This document shows positions 55,495 to 64,000 of a DNA stretch of 64,000 nt, piece by piece. The translations under genes were made by a program, and so were the position numbers. Each line of letters begins with the position of its first letter. Within the stretch, counting starts at the first letter, position 1. Where the stretch lies: the NCBI RefSeq assembly GCF_001953985.1, contig NZ_MBEI01000066.1, positions 1 through 64,000 on the forward strand, given 5' to 3'. Source of the stretch: Mycobacterium colombiense. GTDB lineage: Bacteria > Actinomycetota > Actinomycetes > Mycobacteriales > Mycobacteriaceae. The notes under the pieces were generated by a model. The model was not told the origin of the DNA and searched no databases. It saw nothing but the letters and a program-made list of their open reading frames with translations.

Positions 55495-56889
55495 ATGAAA
55501 CGGCTTTCGAGTGTTGACGCGGCGTTTTGGTCTGCAGAAACTGCGGGCTGGCACATGCACGTGGGGGCGCTGGCGATTTGCGACCCGAAGGAATGCTCCG
55601 AGTACAGCTTTCAACGTCTCCGTCAATTATTGATCGAGCGCCTGCCTGAGCTCCCGCAGTTGCGGTGGCGGGTCACCGGCGCGCCGCTGGGACTGGACCG
55701 GCCGTGGTTCGTCGAAGACGAGGAGCTCGACGTGGACTTCCACGTCCGCCGCATCGGTGTGCCCGCACCGGGCGGCCGCCGCGAGCTGGAGGAGTTGGTA
55801 GGGCGGCTGATGTCCTACAAGCTGGATCGCTCCCGGCCGCTGTGGGAGATGTGGGTGATCGAGGGCGTCGAGGGCGGGCGGATCGCGACGCTGACCAAGA
55901 TGCACCACGCCATCGTCGACGGGGTCTCGGGCGCCGGGCTCGGCGAAATTCTGCTGGACGTCACACCGGAACCCCGTGCGCCGCAACAGGAAACGGTGGG
56001 ATCGCTGGTGGGCTTCCAGCTCCCGGGACTAGAACGGCGCGCCGTGGGCGCCCTGATCAACGTCGGCGTCAAGACGCCGTTCCGCATCGCGCGGCTGATG
56101 GAGCAGACCGTGCGCCAGCAGATCGCCACCCTGGGTGTGCGCAGCAGGCCGCCGCGCTACTTCGAGGCGCCCAAAACCCGTTTCAACGCACCGGTCTCGC
56201 CGCACCGGCGCGTCACCGGCTGCCGCGTCGAATTGGCCCGCGCCAAAGTCGTCAAGGACGCCTACGGCGTCAAGCTCAACGACGTCGTGCTCGCGCTGGT
56301 GGCCGGGGCGGTCCGCGACTATCTCCAGAAACGCGGTGAACTGCCGGCCAAACCGCTGATCGCGCAGATCCCCGTCTCCACCCGCACCGACGATGACAAG
56401 GACGACGTCGGCAACAAGGTCAGCTCGATGACGGTCTCGCTGGCCACCGATGTCGACGATCCGGGGGAGCGGCTGCGGGCCATTCACGAGAGCACCCAGA
56501 ACGCCAAGCTGATGGCCAAGGCGTTGTCGGCGCATCAGATCATGGGTTTGACCGAGACCACGCCGCCGGGATTGTTGGGGCTGGCCGCGCGGGCCTACAC
56601 GGCCAGCGGGCTGTCGCGAAACCTGGCTCCCATCAACCTGGTTGTCTCCAACGTGCCCGGCCCGCCGTTCCCGTTGTACATGGCCGGCGCCAAGCTGGAT
56701 TCGCTGGTGCCGCTGGGGCCGCCGGTGATGGACGTCGCGCTGAACATCACCTGCTTCTCCTACACCGACTACCTGGACTTCGGTTTCGTGACGACGCCCG
56801 AGGTGGCCAACGACATCGACGACATGGCCGATCGGATCGAGCCGGCGTTGACCGACCTGGAGAAGGCCGCGGCGCGCGAGACCAGCTAG
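55495..56889 (+). CDS. Wax ester synthase/diacylglycerol acyltransferase (Rv1425-like)
   Basis: 464 residues. The acyl-transfer motif HHAIVDG is at 137-143. The start MKRLSSVDAAFW, PLWEMWVIEGVEGGR and the C-terminal NLVVSNVPGPPFPLYMAGA (shown as VVSNVPGPPFPLY) are family hallmarks. It esterifies diacylglycerol or fatty alcohol with acyl-CoA to make storage lipid. ATG 55495 fits the conserved start; a GGTCAGGTG stretch is the weak ribosome site. It precedes the lipO-fadD12 operon on the other strand. Confidence 0.94.
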   Translation: MKRLSSVDAAFWSAETAGWHMHVGALAICDPKECSEYSFQRLRQLLIERLPELPQLRWRVTGAPLGLDRPWFVEDEELDVDFHVRRIGVPAPGGRRELEELVGRLMSYKLDRSRPLWEMWVIEGVEGGRIATLTKMHHAIVDGVSGAGLGEILLDVTPEPRAPQQETVGSLVGFQLPGLERRAVGALINVGVKTPFRIARLMEQTVRQQIATLGVRSRPPRYFEAPKTRFNAPVSPHRRVTGCRVELARAKVVKDAYGVKLNDVVLALVAGAVRDYLQKRGELPAKPLIAQIPVSTRTDDDKDDVGNKVSSMTVSLATDVDDPGERLRAIHESTQNAKLMAKALSAHQIMGLTETTPPGLLGLAARAYTASGLSRNLAPINLVVSNVPGPPFPLYMAGAKLDSLVPLGPPVMDVALNITCFSYTDYLDFGFVTTPEVANDIDDMADRIEPALTDLEKAAARETS

Positions 56890-56907
56890 GCGTCAAGTGT
56901 CTTTGGG

Positions 56908-56963
56908 CGAGCGTCACGCTAGCGTGACCGCCGCAAGCGAGCGTCACGCTAGCGCGACACTCG
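56908..56963. repeat. Two tandem palindromes (CGAGCGTCACGCTAGCG type)
   Basis: CGAGCGTCACGCTAGCG occurs at 56908-56924 and 56938-56954. The first copy extends to a perfect 16-base palindrome GTCACGCTAGCGTGAC (56913-56928). The second covers the end of the DUF559 gene. The convergent setting allows a terminator role. Matching copies lie at the other end of the DUF559 gene. Confidence 0.75.
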
Positions 56964-57794
56964 CCGCGCCAAGGCGCCTCGTACCCGGCTGATGATTTCG
57001 GCGGGTCGATCCCCCACAACGACTCGAATGACAATCCAGCCCAAGCGCTCAAGGGTTTCACGCCGCCTGATATCCCACGTGTATTGTCGGCGATTTCGCC
57101 GGTGTTGCTCGCCGTCGTACTCGACAGCGACTTTTAGATCCTCCCAGCCCATATCGAGGTAGTAAGTTATGTCGCCGAACTCGTCGCTAACCGGGATCTG
57201 CGTTTGTGCTCTTGGCAAGCCCGCCCGTGTGAGCAAAAGTCGCAGCCACGTTTCCCTAGGCGATTGCGCGCCGGCATCCGCGAGCCCGATCGCGTTGCGC
57301 GCCGATTGAATTCCGCGTCTGCCCGGATACCGCTCGGCGAGCGACTGAGCCTCAGCCACCTTGCAGTCGGTCACGCGGAGCAGGTCGTCGATCGCGGCCA
57401 CGGCGTCGTCAAGCGGATACCAGCATCCCAAGTCGACAGCGGTCCGGGCCGGCGTCGTCACGGGTACGCCGCTGATCAGACTTACTTCATCGTCTTCTAT
57501 CCGGTCACTGTGGATTCGCAATCCCGGTGACGGGTTTCTGTTGGTATGCAGAAGGTCAAGCGGCGCGGTGGCGTCCACCCATTCGGCACCGTGGACAGCG
57601 GCAGCCGAGAGCCCCGCGACAATGCCTCGCCGACGCGACCACAGCCATACCGCGCGGGCGCGAACCAGTGGAGTCAACTCGGCGTCGGGGTTGACGTAGA
57701 CATCGCGCAGCAACTTCATGTAGTGCGTGCGCAGAGCGCTCTTGACGACCTCTCCGTTCGCGACGGCCTCACTGCCGATGAATGGCTGCGCCAT
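56949..57794 (-). CDS. DUF559-domain nuclease-like protein (AbiEi/Vsr type)
   Basis: 281 residues. The N-terminal part (RARAVWLWSRRRGIVAGLSAAAVHGA, given as VAGLSAAAVHGA) is like type IV antitoxin AbiEi-family proteins. The C-terminal DUF559 region is a Vsr/PD-(D/E)XK-type fold: Glu in SPRETWLRLLL, YYLDMGWEDLKVAVEYDG with acidic residues, and GWIVIRVV. DNA cleavage is inferred, not shown. The family is abundant in mycobacterial genomes, often as isolated genes. It is bracketed by four copies of one inverted-repeat motif and is absent from this place in H37Rv, which suggests mobility. Confidence 0.8.
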   Translation of the reverse strand: MAQPFIGSEAVANGEVVKSALRTHYMKLLRDVYVNPDAELTPLVRARAVWLWSRRRGIVAGLSAAAVHGAEWVDATAPLDLLHTNRNPSPGLRIHSDRIEDDEVSLISGVPVTTPARTAVDLGCWYPLDDAVAAIDDLLRVTDCKVAEAQSLAERYPGRRGIQSARNAIGLADAGAQSPRETWLRLLLTRAGLPRAQTQIPVSDEFGDITYYLDMGWEDLKVAVEYDGEQHRRNRRQYTWDIRRRETLERLGWIVIRVVVGDRPAEIISRVRGALARRVSR

Positions 57795-57857
57795 CGCGGC
57801 AGCGTCGCATAGTGGGCACCTATCGTCATGTCACCAGGGGCCGTCTATCCACAACCA

Positions 57858-57908
57858 GTCACGCCAGCGTGACGCACGCGCGCCTAGGCCGCGCTAGCGT
57901 GACGCTCG
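57858..57908. repeat. Two further palindrome copies beyond the DUF559 start
   Basis: GTCACGCCAGCGTGACGC (57858-57875) is a one-mismatch form of the palindrome at 56913. CGCTAGCGTGACGCTCG (57892-57908) is the exact reverse complement of the 17-base unit at 56908-56924 and 56938-56954. The DUF559 gene is thus enclosed by inverted copies about 0.95 kb apart. Confidence 0.75.
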
Positions 57909-57930
57909 TTGCGGGTGAAGCCGGACGGTC

Positions 57931-59202
57931 CTAGTCGCGCTCGGGCGGATTCGTCGCGTACACCCACGACAGGAATCGCGCCACAGCCTCCGCGGACCGG
58001 TGCGCCCGCGGGGAACTGAAGATGTCGAAAGCGTGTTGGGCATGCGGTAATTCGGCGTAAGCGACCGGATTCTTGGATACCGCGCGCAGTTCCTCGACGA
58101 ACTCTTCGGCCTCGCCGACCGGGATCAGCGAATCGTCGTGGCCGTGCAGGACGAAGAACGGCGGTGCGTCCGCGCGCAGCCGCCGGATCGGCGAGGCGTC
58201 GACGTAGATGTCGCGGTGGGTGGCGAATTTCTTTTTGACGACGAACTTTTGGAGCAGGTCCACGAATTCGCGCCGGCCCTCACCCTCGGTGGAGAACCAG
58301 TCGTAGCGCCCATACACCGGCACCGCGGCGACCACCGAGGTGTCGGCATCCTCGAACCCGGGCTGAAACTTCGGGTCGTTGGGCGTCAGGGCCGCCAGCG
58401 AACACAGGTGGCCGCCGGCGGATCCGCCGGTGATGGCCACGAAGTTCGGGTCCCCGCCGTAGCGGGAGATGTTCTCCTTGACCCAGGCCAGCGCGCGTTT
58501 GACGTCGACGATGTGGTCGGGCCAGGTGTGCCGGGGCGACACCCGGTAGCCGATCGACACGCATACCCAGCCGCGCGCGGCCAGGTGGCTCATCAGCGGA
58601 TAGGCCTGGGGGCGGCGCATTCCGATCACCCAGGCGCCGCCCGGTACCTGCAGCAGCACGGGCGCCTTGCCGTCGCGCGGCAGGTCGTGGCGCCGCCAGA
58701 TGTCTGCGAGGTTGGCGCGGCCGTGCGGACCGTACGACACCACGTTGGTCTTCTCGACATAGCGGCGGCGCGCCACGGTGTTGCCCAACGGCAGGGTGCG
58801 CCGCCCGCTGCGCATCGGGGTGCTCTCGGGCAGCTTGCTCAGCGCCTCTTCATAGTCGTCGCCCAGTTGGTCGCGCAGCCCCGCCTCCAGCACCGGGCCG
58901 GGAGTGGTGACGCCGCGATACTTGATCACGCCCAGCACGGCCCAGGACGCCGCCGTCAGGGCCAGGGCGGCCTTGCCGCGCCGCCCCGCGAAGTCGCCGC
59001 GGCGGCCCCGCCGCAGCGCGTCGAGCAGCGAGGCGGAGAAGTAGATGCCGGGTACCTCGGAGGCCGGCCAGCCGAACCAGAAGACCAGCACGGTGGTGTA
59101 GCCCTTGCGGGCCAGCGGGCGTAAACCGTTGGCGGCGTTGGCCAATTCGAGCGCGGCCCGGGCGAGCGGCCGGGGTTTCCTGATGGTGCGGGCCAGGCGC
59201 AT
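57931..59202 (-). CDS. lipO: Esterase LipO (alpha/beta hydrolase)
   Basis: 423 residues. The oxyanion loop is PGGAW at 187-191, the nucleophile is Ser261 in GGSAGGH, the acid in HGHDDSLIP and the His in HAQHAFD. A basic N-terminus and a hydrophobic part at about 35-95 may anchor it to the membrane. It belongs to the HSL-like BD-FAE carboxylesterase group. ATG 59202 overlaps the fadD12 stop by one base (TGATG), so both are translated together. The likely role is releasing acyl groups for FadD12; inferred. Confidence 0.92.
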   Translation of the reverse strand: MRLARTIRKPRPLARAALELANAANGLRPLARKGYTTVLVFWFGWPASEVPGIYFSASLLDALRRGRRGDFAGRRGKAALALTAASWAVLGVIKYRGVTTPGPVLEAGLRDQLGDDYEEALSKLPESTPMRSGRRTLPLGNTVARRRYVEKTNVVSYGPHGRANLADIWRRHDLPRDGKAPVLLQVPGGAWVIGMRRPQAYPLMSHLAARGWVCVSIGYRVSPRHTWPDHIVDVKRALAWVKENISRYGGDPNFVAITGGSAGGHLCSLAALTPNDPKFQPGFEDADTSVVAAVPVYGRYDWFSTEGEGRREFVDLLQKFVVKKKFATHRDIYVDASPIRRLRADAPPFFVLHGHDDSLIPVGEAEEFVEELRAVSKNPVAYAELPHAQHAFDIFSSPRAHRSAEAVARFLSWVYATNPPERD

Positions 59203-60833
59203 CAGCCGGTCACCCGCGCTTGCAGCTCGGCGCGCAGGATCTTGCCGGTGCTGCTGCGGGGCAGCTCGTCCAGCACGGTGATCTCGCGGGGGATCTTGTA
59301 GTTGGCCAGGTTCTCCCGCACGTGCTGCTTGAGCGCCTCGGGTGCGGCGCCCGCGTCGAGGGCGGCGCCGGGCTCGAGCACCACGAAGGCCGCCAGCCGT
59401 TGCCCGTATTGTTCGTCGTCCACGCCGATCACCGATGCCTCCGCCACGTCGGGATGTGCCGCCAGGATCTTCTCCACCTCGATCGGGTAGACGTTCTCGC
59501 CGCCGGAGACGATCATCTCGTCGTCGCGGCCGACGACGAACAGCCGCCCCGCCTCGTCCAGATAGCCCAGGTCGCCCGACGACATGAAGCCGGCGTGAAA
59601 GTCCTTGGTACTGCCCGAGGTGTAGCCCTCGAACTGAGTGTTGTTGCGCACGTAGATGCTGCCGACCTCACCGGTGGGCAGTTCGTTGAATTCCGGGTCC
59701 AGGATCCGGATTTCGGTTCCCCCCGCGGGCCGGCCCGCGGTGTCGGGTGCCGCGCGCAGGTCCTGCGGGGTGGCCGTCGCGATCATGCCGGCCTCGGTGG
59801 CGTTGTAGTTGTTGTAGATCACGTCGCCGAACGCGTCCATGAACGCGATGACCACGTCGGGCCGCATCCGCGATCCCGATGCCGCGGCGAATCTCAGGGA
59901 CCGGCCGCTGTAGCGGCGCCGCACCTCGGCGGGCAGCTCCATGATGCGGTCGAACATCACCGGCACCACGGCGAGCCCGGTGGCCTTGTGGCGGTCGATG
60001 AGGTCCAGCGTGGCCTCGGGATCGAACTTGCGCCGGGTGATCACCGTGCAAGCCATGGACGCGGCGAAGATCAACTGGGAGAAGCCCCAGGCATGGAACA
60101 TCGGCGCGACGATCACGATGTTCTCCTCGGCCCGCCACGGCGTGCGGTCCAGAATCGCCTTGAGCGTGCCGATTCCGGCGTTGCCGCCGGTTTGGTTGGC
60201 GCCCTTGGGCGTTCCGGTGGTGCCGGAGGTGAGCAGGATCATCCGGCCCTTGCGGCCCGAGCGCTGGGGCTGTTGCCCGGTGTGGGCGGCGATCAGCTTC
60301 TCGACGGTGAGATCGTGTTGCGCGTCGGTCCAGGCCACGATGCGGGCGGCGTCCGGCTTGTCGGCCAGCGCGCGGTCCACCGTCGGGGTGAATTCCTCGT
60401 CGTACACCACGGCGTCGACGCCCTCGCGGTTGACCACCTCGGCCAGCGCGGGCCCGGCGAACGAGGTGTTGAGCAGCACGACGTCGGAGCCGATCCGGTT
60501 GACGGCCACCACCGCCTCGACGAAGCCGCGGTGATTGCGGCACATGATGCCCACGACCTTGGGCTGACCCGCCGGCAGCTGTTGCAGCGCGGCGCCGAAC
60601 GCGTTGATCCGCTCGTCGAGCTCGCGCCAGGTCAGCGTGCCGCGTTCGTCGATCAGCCCGGGGCGATCCGGGCAGCGCTGCGCCGCGCTGGCGAAGCCGA
60701 CCGTCATGCCCATGCCCTCGCGGCGCATGGCCGCGGCCATCTTGAGGTAGCGGTCGGGGCGCATCGGCGCGATCATGCCGGCGCGGCTCAGCGTGGTGAC
60801 CAGGCCGAGGGTCTCGCTCAACGGATTCGGCAT
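59202..60833 (-). CDS. fadD12: Fatty-acyl-CoA/AMP ligase FadD12
   Basis: 543 residues, ANL superfamily. The AMP-binding P-loop is MILLTSGTTGTPKGA (about 199-213), followed by YNNYNATEAG and GYLDEAGRLFVVGRDDEMIVSGGENVYP (hinge RDDEMI). The catalytic Lys is in PRSSTGKILRAE near the end. It activates fatty acids to acyl-AMP and then acyl-CoA. ATG 60833 follows the acyltransferase stop by 3 bases, giving a tight operon acyltransferase-fadD12-lipO. Confidence 0.94.
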   Translation of the reverse strand: MPNPLSETLGLVTTLSRAGMIAPMRPDRYLKMAAAMRREGMGMTVGFASAAQRCPDRPGLIDERGTLTWRELDERINAFGAALQQLPAGQPKVVGIMCRNHRGFVEAVVAVNRIGSDVVLLNTSFAGPALAEVVNREGVDAVVYDEEFTPTVDRALADKPDAARIVAWTDAQHDLTVEKLIAAHTGQQPQRSGRKGRMILLTSGTTGTPKGANQTGGNAGIGTLKAILDRTPWRAEENIVIVAPMFHAWGFSQLIFAASMACTVITRRKFDPEATLDLIDRHKATGLAVVPVMFDRIMELPAEVRRRYSGRSLRFAAASGSRMRPDVVIAFMDAFGDVIYNNYNATEAGMIATATPQDLRAAPDTAGRPAGGTEIRILDPEFNELPTGEVGSIYVRNNTQFEGYTSGSTKDFHAGFMSSGDLGYLDEAGRLFVVGRDDEMIVSGGENVYPIEVEKILAAHPDVAEASVIGVDDEQYGQRLAAFVVLEPGAALDAGAAPEALKQHVRENLANYKIPREITVLDELPRSSTGKILRAELQARVTG

Positions 60834-60836
60834 GGC

Positions 60837-61646
60837 TCAGCCCAGGATCGGGAAGCGACGCTTGGCGGCCAGCTCGGTCAGCGCGTCCTGCATCACCGAC
60901 CGCACGTACTCGTCGACCTCGTCGACGTCCGGGTCGTCGCCGAACTGCTTGGCGATGTCGATGGGCTCCAGCACCTGGGTCACGATCTTGGTCGGCAGCG
61001 GCAGGTTCGGCGGGATGACCGCGCTCAGGCCGAACGGGAAGCCGAACGACAACGGAAGAATCGCGCTGCGCAGCAAGCGTTTAATGCCCAGCCGCTCGGC
61101 CAGCCAGGTGCCGCGGGTCAGGTAGAGCTGGGTCTCCTGGCCGCCGATGGACACCGCAGGCACGATCGGGACGCCGGCCTCGATCGCCGTGCGGATGTAT
61201 CCCTTGCGGCCGTTGAAGTCGATGACGTTCTCCGACAGGGTCGGCCGGTAGGCGTCGTAGTCGCCGCCGGGGAACACGATCACCACGCCGCCGGACCGCA
61301 ACGCCTCGGCCGCGTTCTCCCGGTTGGCCCGGATGTATCCGGTGCGCCGGAAGAAATCTCCGGTGGGGCCGGTCATCAGGATGTCGTGGCTCAGCGTGTA
61401 GACCGGCCGGTCGTAACCGAGTTTGTCGTAGAAGTGGACGCTGAAGATCGGGACGTCCATGGGGAACATGCCGCCGGAGTGGTTACCCACCACCAGCGCT
61501 CCGCCGGGCGGGAACGCGTCCAGGCCGTGTACCTCGGACCGGAAGTAGGTTTTCAGGACCGGGCGCATCACCGCCATCAGGCGCTGCGTCAAGCCGGGGT
61601 CGAATTTGCCGATGTCCCCGCCGCCGGGGTTGCCGTTGTCGGTCAC
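60837..61646 (-). CDS. Lysophospholipid/DGAT2-like acyltransferase (Rv1428c-like)
   Basis: 269 residues from GTG 61646. GALVVGNHSGGMFPMD contains the acyltransferase His motif, and VVIVFPGGDYDAYRP matches the FPGG block of DGAT2-like enzymes. It probably acylates a glycerolipid with acyl-CoA made by FadD12. GTG 61646 is chosen because AAGGGAGGA precedes it closely; the longer frame (to 61769) adds a Cys/Gly-rich piece without family support. First gene of the lipid operon. Confidence 0.9.
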   Translation of the reverse strand: MTDNGNPGGGDIGKFDPGLTQRLMAVMRPVLKTYFRSEVHGLDAFPPGGALVVGNHSGGMFPMDVPIFSVHFYDKLGYDRPVYTLSHDILMTGPTGDFFRRTGYIRANRENAAEALRSGGVVIVFPGGDYDAYRPTLSENVIDFNGRKGYIRTAIEAGVPIVPAVSIGGQETQLYLTRGTWLAERLGIKRLLRSAILPLSFGFPFGLSAVIPPNLPLPTKIVTQVLEPIDIAKQFGDDPDVDEVDEYVRSVMQDALTELAAKRRFPILG

Positions 61647-61825
61647 GTTCCTCCCTTGACACTCGCACGAGGCCGCTCCGCCCGAGTCGAGTCCCTCGAT
61701 GGTAGCGACCGGACCCTTGTTGCTGTTGGGGTGTTTCACCCTATTTCCTCCGGACATGTGGTGCGCCACGGTGGTGGGCGCTATTGTTACGGCGCCCTAA
61801 GCAATCCTCGAGTGCAGGAGACCCG

Positions 61826-62272
61826 ATGGACGTAGCCGGTCTGTCACCTGAGCGCGGCGCGCGCTCAAGCGCCACACACAGATCGGCCGGCGCCCGGGAC
61901 CGGCGCGGGCGCCGCTCCCACACCGCCGTGTCGCGCCCGGAAACCACTCGTGCGGGCCAAGGCGCGTCCCGGCCCGCACCGGCCGTTGAGCGGGCCGCCG
62001 ATGCGCTCGCCTCGGAAGCTTCGGATAGCGCGGATCAACAGCAGGCCGACTACTTCGTCCGGCTGCTCGCCGGGCGGCGCGGCTTCATCGATCAGCGCAT
62101 AGAGGAGTGTCAGCGCAAGATCGGCACCGCGGAAGCCAAGGGAGACCTCGACACGGTGGCGAACCTGCGCCGCCTGGTGCGCATCGCCGAGCAGGACCGG
62201 CGGACCCTGGACGCCATGCTCGACAAGCTGCGCCGGCGGTTTGTCCGCCGGGTAGCCCCAGGCTCGCGCTGA
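61826..62272 (+). CDS. Small coiled-coil protein, unknown function
   Basis: 148 residues. The first 65 are basic and disordered (SPERGARSSATHRS, RDRRGRRSHT). The rest is a strong helical hairpin: DYFVRLLAGRRGFIDQRIEECQRKI, then a GDLDTV turn and NLRRLVRIAEQDRRTLDAML, ending in a basic RRRFVRRVAPG. ATG 61826 has CAGGAG 5 bases upstream. It is divergent from the lipid operon. Conserved-looking helix pairing suggests protein or nucleic-acid binding; I do not recognise a named family. Confidence 0.7.
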   Translation: MDVAGLSPERGARSSATHRSAGARDRRGRRSHTAVSRPETTRAGQGASRPAPAVERAADALASEASDSADQQQADYFVRLLAGRRGFIDQRIEECQRKIGTAEAKGDLDTVANLRRLVRIAEQDRRTLDAMLDKLRRRFVRRVAPGSR

Positions 62273-62418
62273 ATCGCCCAGCGCCGCAGCGGTTTTCGTC
62301 ATCCGAGCGGTGACGAGGTAGCCGCACAGGTCACTGGCATGCGCAAATCGACCCGTCCGCATCGTGGTGCCGATACATTCGATGGGCCAGCTGCTTTCTA
62401 GACAGGAAAGAGGCCGCC

Positions 62419-64000
62419 ATGGGATTCATCGCTCCGGAACTTCCGGACGTCGATCACAAGAACTGGCCGACCCTGCCCCGGGCCACCCGACTGCAAGTGG
62501 TGACGCGACATTGGGCGGAGCACGGCTTCGGGACGCCGTACGCGGTGTACTTGCTGTACCTGCTCAAGATCCTGCTGTACATCGCGGTGCCCGCCGCCAT
62601 CATCTCGCTCACCCCCGGCCTCGGCGGGCTGGGCCGCATCGGCGACTGGTGGACGCAACCCATCGTCTACCAGAAGGTCGTCATCTTCACGCTGCTGTTC
62701 GAGGTCACGGGCCTCGGCTGCGGATCCGGGCCACTGACGGGGCGGTTCATGCCACCGATCGGAGGCATCCTTTACTGGTTGCGGCCCAACACGATTCGCC
62801 TACCGGCCTGGCCCGGCAAGGTTCCGTTCACCAGTGGTGACAGCCGCACGGTCGTCGACGTCGCACTGTATGCCATCGTTCTGATCGGCGGGGTGTGGGC
62901 GCTGCTATCACCCGGTCACGACGGGCCGGTCACCGCCACCGGCGACGTCGGTCTGATCGAGCCCGTTCGGGTCATCCCGACGATCGTCGCCCTGACGCTG
63001 TTGGGACTGCGCGACAAGACGATCTTCCTGGCCGCCCGCGGCGAACACTATTGGCTGAAGCTGTTCGTGTTCTTCTTCCCGTTCACCGACCAGATCGCGG
63101 CCTTCAAGCTCATCATGCTCTGCTTGTGGTGGGGCGCAGCGACTTCCAAGCTCAACCACCACTTCCCTTACGTAGTTGCGGTGATGACGAGCAACAACGC
63201 GCTACTGCGGCCCAAGTTGTTCACCCCGATCAAGCACCTGCTCTACCGCGACCACGTCAACGACCTACGGCCCACCTGGTTGCCGAAGCTGATGGCTCAT
63301 GTCGGTGGTACGACAGCCGAATTCATCGTTCCCACGGTTCTGGTGTTCGTCGCCGGCGATCAACCGTGGCGGTGGTTCCTGATCGGGTTCATGGTGGTCT
63401 TCCACCTCAACATCATTTCCAACCTCCCGATGGGAGTGCCGTTGGAGTGGAACGTGTTCTTCATCTTTTCGCTGTTCTACCTGTTCGGGCATTACGGCGG
63501 GATTCGTGCCACCGATCTTTCCTCGCCGCTGCTGCTGGCGCTCGTGGTGGTCGTGGTGGCCATCGTGGTTGCGGGAAACATGTTCCCCGAAAAGATTTCG
63601 TTCCTGCCGGCCATGCGCTACTACGCCGGCAACTGGGCCACCAGCCTGTGGTGCTTCCGGGCGGGCGCCGAGGAGAAGGTCGACGCCCAGGTTGTCAAAA
63701 GCTCCGCGCTCGTCGTCAATCAGCTGGCCCGGCTCTATGGACCGGAGACCGCCGAAGTCATGGCGGACAAGGTGGCGGCGTTCCGCGCGATGCATATTCA
63801 CGGCCGGGCGCTCAATGGCCTGTTGCCGCGGGCGATAGGCAACGAGGCCGACTACAAGGTGCGCGAGGGCGAGGTCGTGGCCGGCCCCCTGGTCGGGTGG
63901 AACTTCGGCGAAGGCCATTTGCACAACGAGCAGCTGCTCGAGGCGGTACAGCGGCGCTGCAACTTCGAGGACGGCGAGCTTCGCGTGATCGTCCTCGAGG
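62419..64000 (+). CDS. DUF3556 transmembrane protein (3' end beyond window)
   Basis: 527 codons are visible and the frame is open at the edge. MGFIAPELPDVDHKNW and TLPRATRLQVVTRHWAEHGFG open the protein. It then has about seven membrane helices (LYLLKILLYIAVPAAIISL, VVIFTLLFEVTGLGCG, FLIGFMVVFHLNIISN and others) and a soluble C-terminal part (ALNGLLPRAIGNEADYKVREGE). DUF3556 proteins are found in actinobacteria and are of unknown function. ATG 62419 has AGGAAAGAGG upstream. Confidence 0.85.
   Translation, partial: MGFIAPELPDVDHKNWPTLPRATRLQVVTRHWAEHGFGTPYAVYLLYLLKILLYIAVPAAIISLTPGLGGLGRIGDWWTQPIVYQKVVIFTLLFEVTGLGCGSGPLTGRFMPPIGGILYWLRPNTIRLPAWPGKVPFTSGDSRTVVDVALYAIVLIGGVWALLSPGHDGPVTATGDVGLIEPVRVIPTIVALTLLGLRDKTIFLAARGEHYWLKLFVFFFPFTDQIAAFKLIMLCLWWGAATSKLNHHFPYVVAVMTSNNALLRPKLFTPIKHLLYRDHVNDLRPTWLPKLMAHVGGTTAEFIVPTVLVFVAGDQPWRWFLIGFMVVFHLNIISNLPMGVPLEWNVFFIFSLFYLFGHYGGIRATDLSSPLLLALVVVVVAIVVAGNMFPEKISFLPAMRYYAGNWATSLWCFRAGAEEKVDAQVVKSSALVVNQLARLYGPETAEVMADKVAAFRAMHIHGRALNGLLPRAIGNEADYKVREGEVVAGPLVGWNFGEGHLHNEQLLEAVQRRCNFEDGELRVIVLE

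Noticed and set aside
59220..61835. 871-codon plus-strand frame opposite fadD12
   Set aside because: It is the antisense shadow of fadD12 and the acyltransferase gene, both of which have complete catalytic motifs.

Overview
The window is high-GC chromosomal DNA from a slow-growing, non-tuberculous Mycobacterium, probably close to the M. avium complex. Gene order follows the M. tuberculosis H37Rv segment from pyrR to Rv1428c almost step by step. PPE proteins, F420-linked enzymes, lipoprotein LprG, the P55 pump and mIHF are genus hallmarks. No IS element, phage, CRISPR array, rRNA or tRNA was seen. The left edge is not genomic: bases 1-44 are an Illumina Nextera adapter with one mismatch, so the first gene is cut by an assembly end. 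The right edge cuts a membrane-protein gene.

Layout. (1) 45-5915: an accessory metabolic module with a serine hydrolase, an AccD3-like carboxyltransferase, a family III CoA-transferase, an MFS transporter and a divergent GntR/FCD regulator. The transporter and CoA-transferase promoters share CCTAGT-type repeats. (2) 5978-15197: a possibly frameshifted secreted-protein gene, then the pyrimidine operon pyrR-pyrB-pyrC-(membrane protein)-carA-carB-pyrF, in which every junction overlaps. A PyrR-binding hairpin sits over the pyrR Shine-Dalgarno. (3) 15205-20599: an HTH-TOBE protein, a near-empty kilobase where H37Rv carries PE15/PPE20, then mihF, gmk, rpoZ, coaBC and metK. (4) 20596-29003: a PPOX-fold protein, a flavin monooxygenase, lipH, lipI, a YhhN membrane protein, a helicase-dead priA, and a MarR regulator facing a methyltransferase. 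(5) 29190-41876: fmt, rsmB, rpe, ribG, the lprG-P55 export operon, ribC, an inserted F420-related group with its own MarR regulator, then ribBA, ribH and a PH-domain protein. (6) 42008-50390: a haemophore-related protein beside a PPW-type PPE protein, a JmjC oxygenase, then uvrC-rapZ-cuvA-whiA. (7) 50391-55386: an accessory PPE island (three SVP-type PPE genes and a DUF732 secreted protein, without PE partners) behind an AT-rich leader. It lies where H37Rv has Rv1424c. (8) 55495-64000: a WS/DGAT acyltransferase, a DUF559 nuclease-like gene bracketed by inverted repeats, the lipO-fadD12-acyltransferase lipid operon, a coiled-coil protein and a partial DUF3556 membrane protein.

The window combines conserved housekeeping operons (pyrimidine, riboflavin, translation start, nucleotide, SAM and CoA supply) with mycobacterial cell-envelope and lipid genes. 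The most novel-looking parts are the GntR-controlled CoA-transferase/carboxyltransferase module, the paired MarR operators of the F420 group, the PPE/haemophore pair, the degenerating PPE island and the repeat-bracketed DUF559 gene. Comparisons with H37Rv come from memory of its gene order, not from a search.
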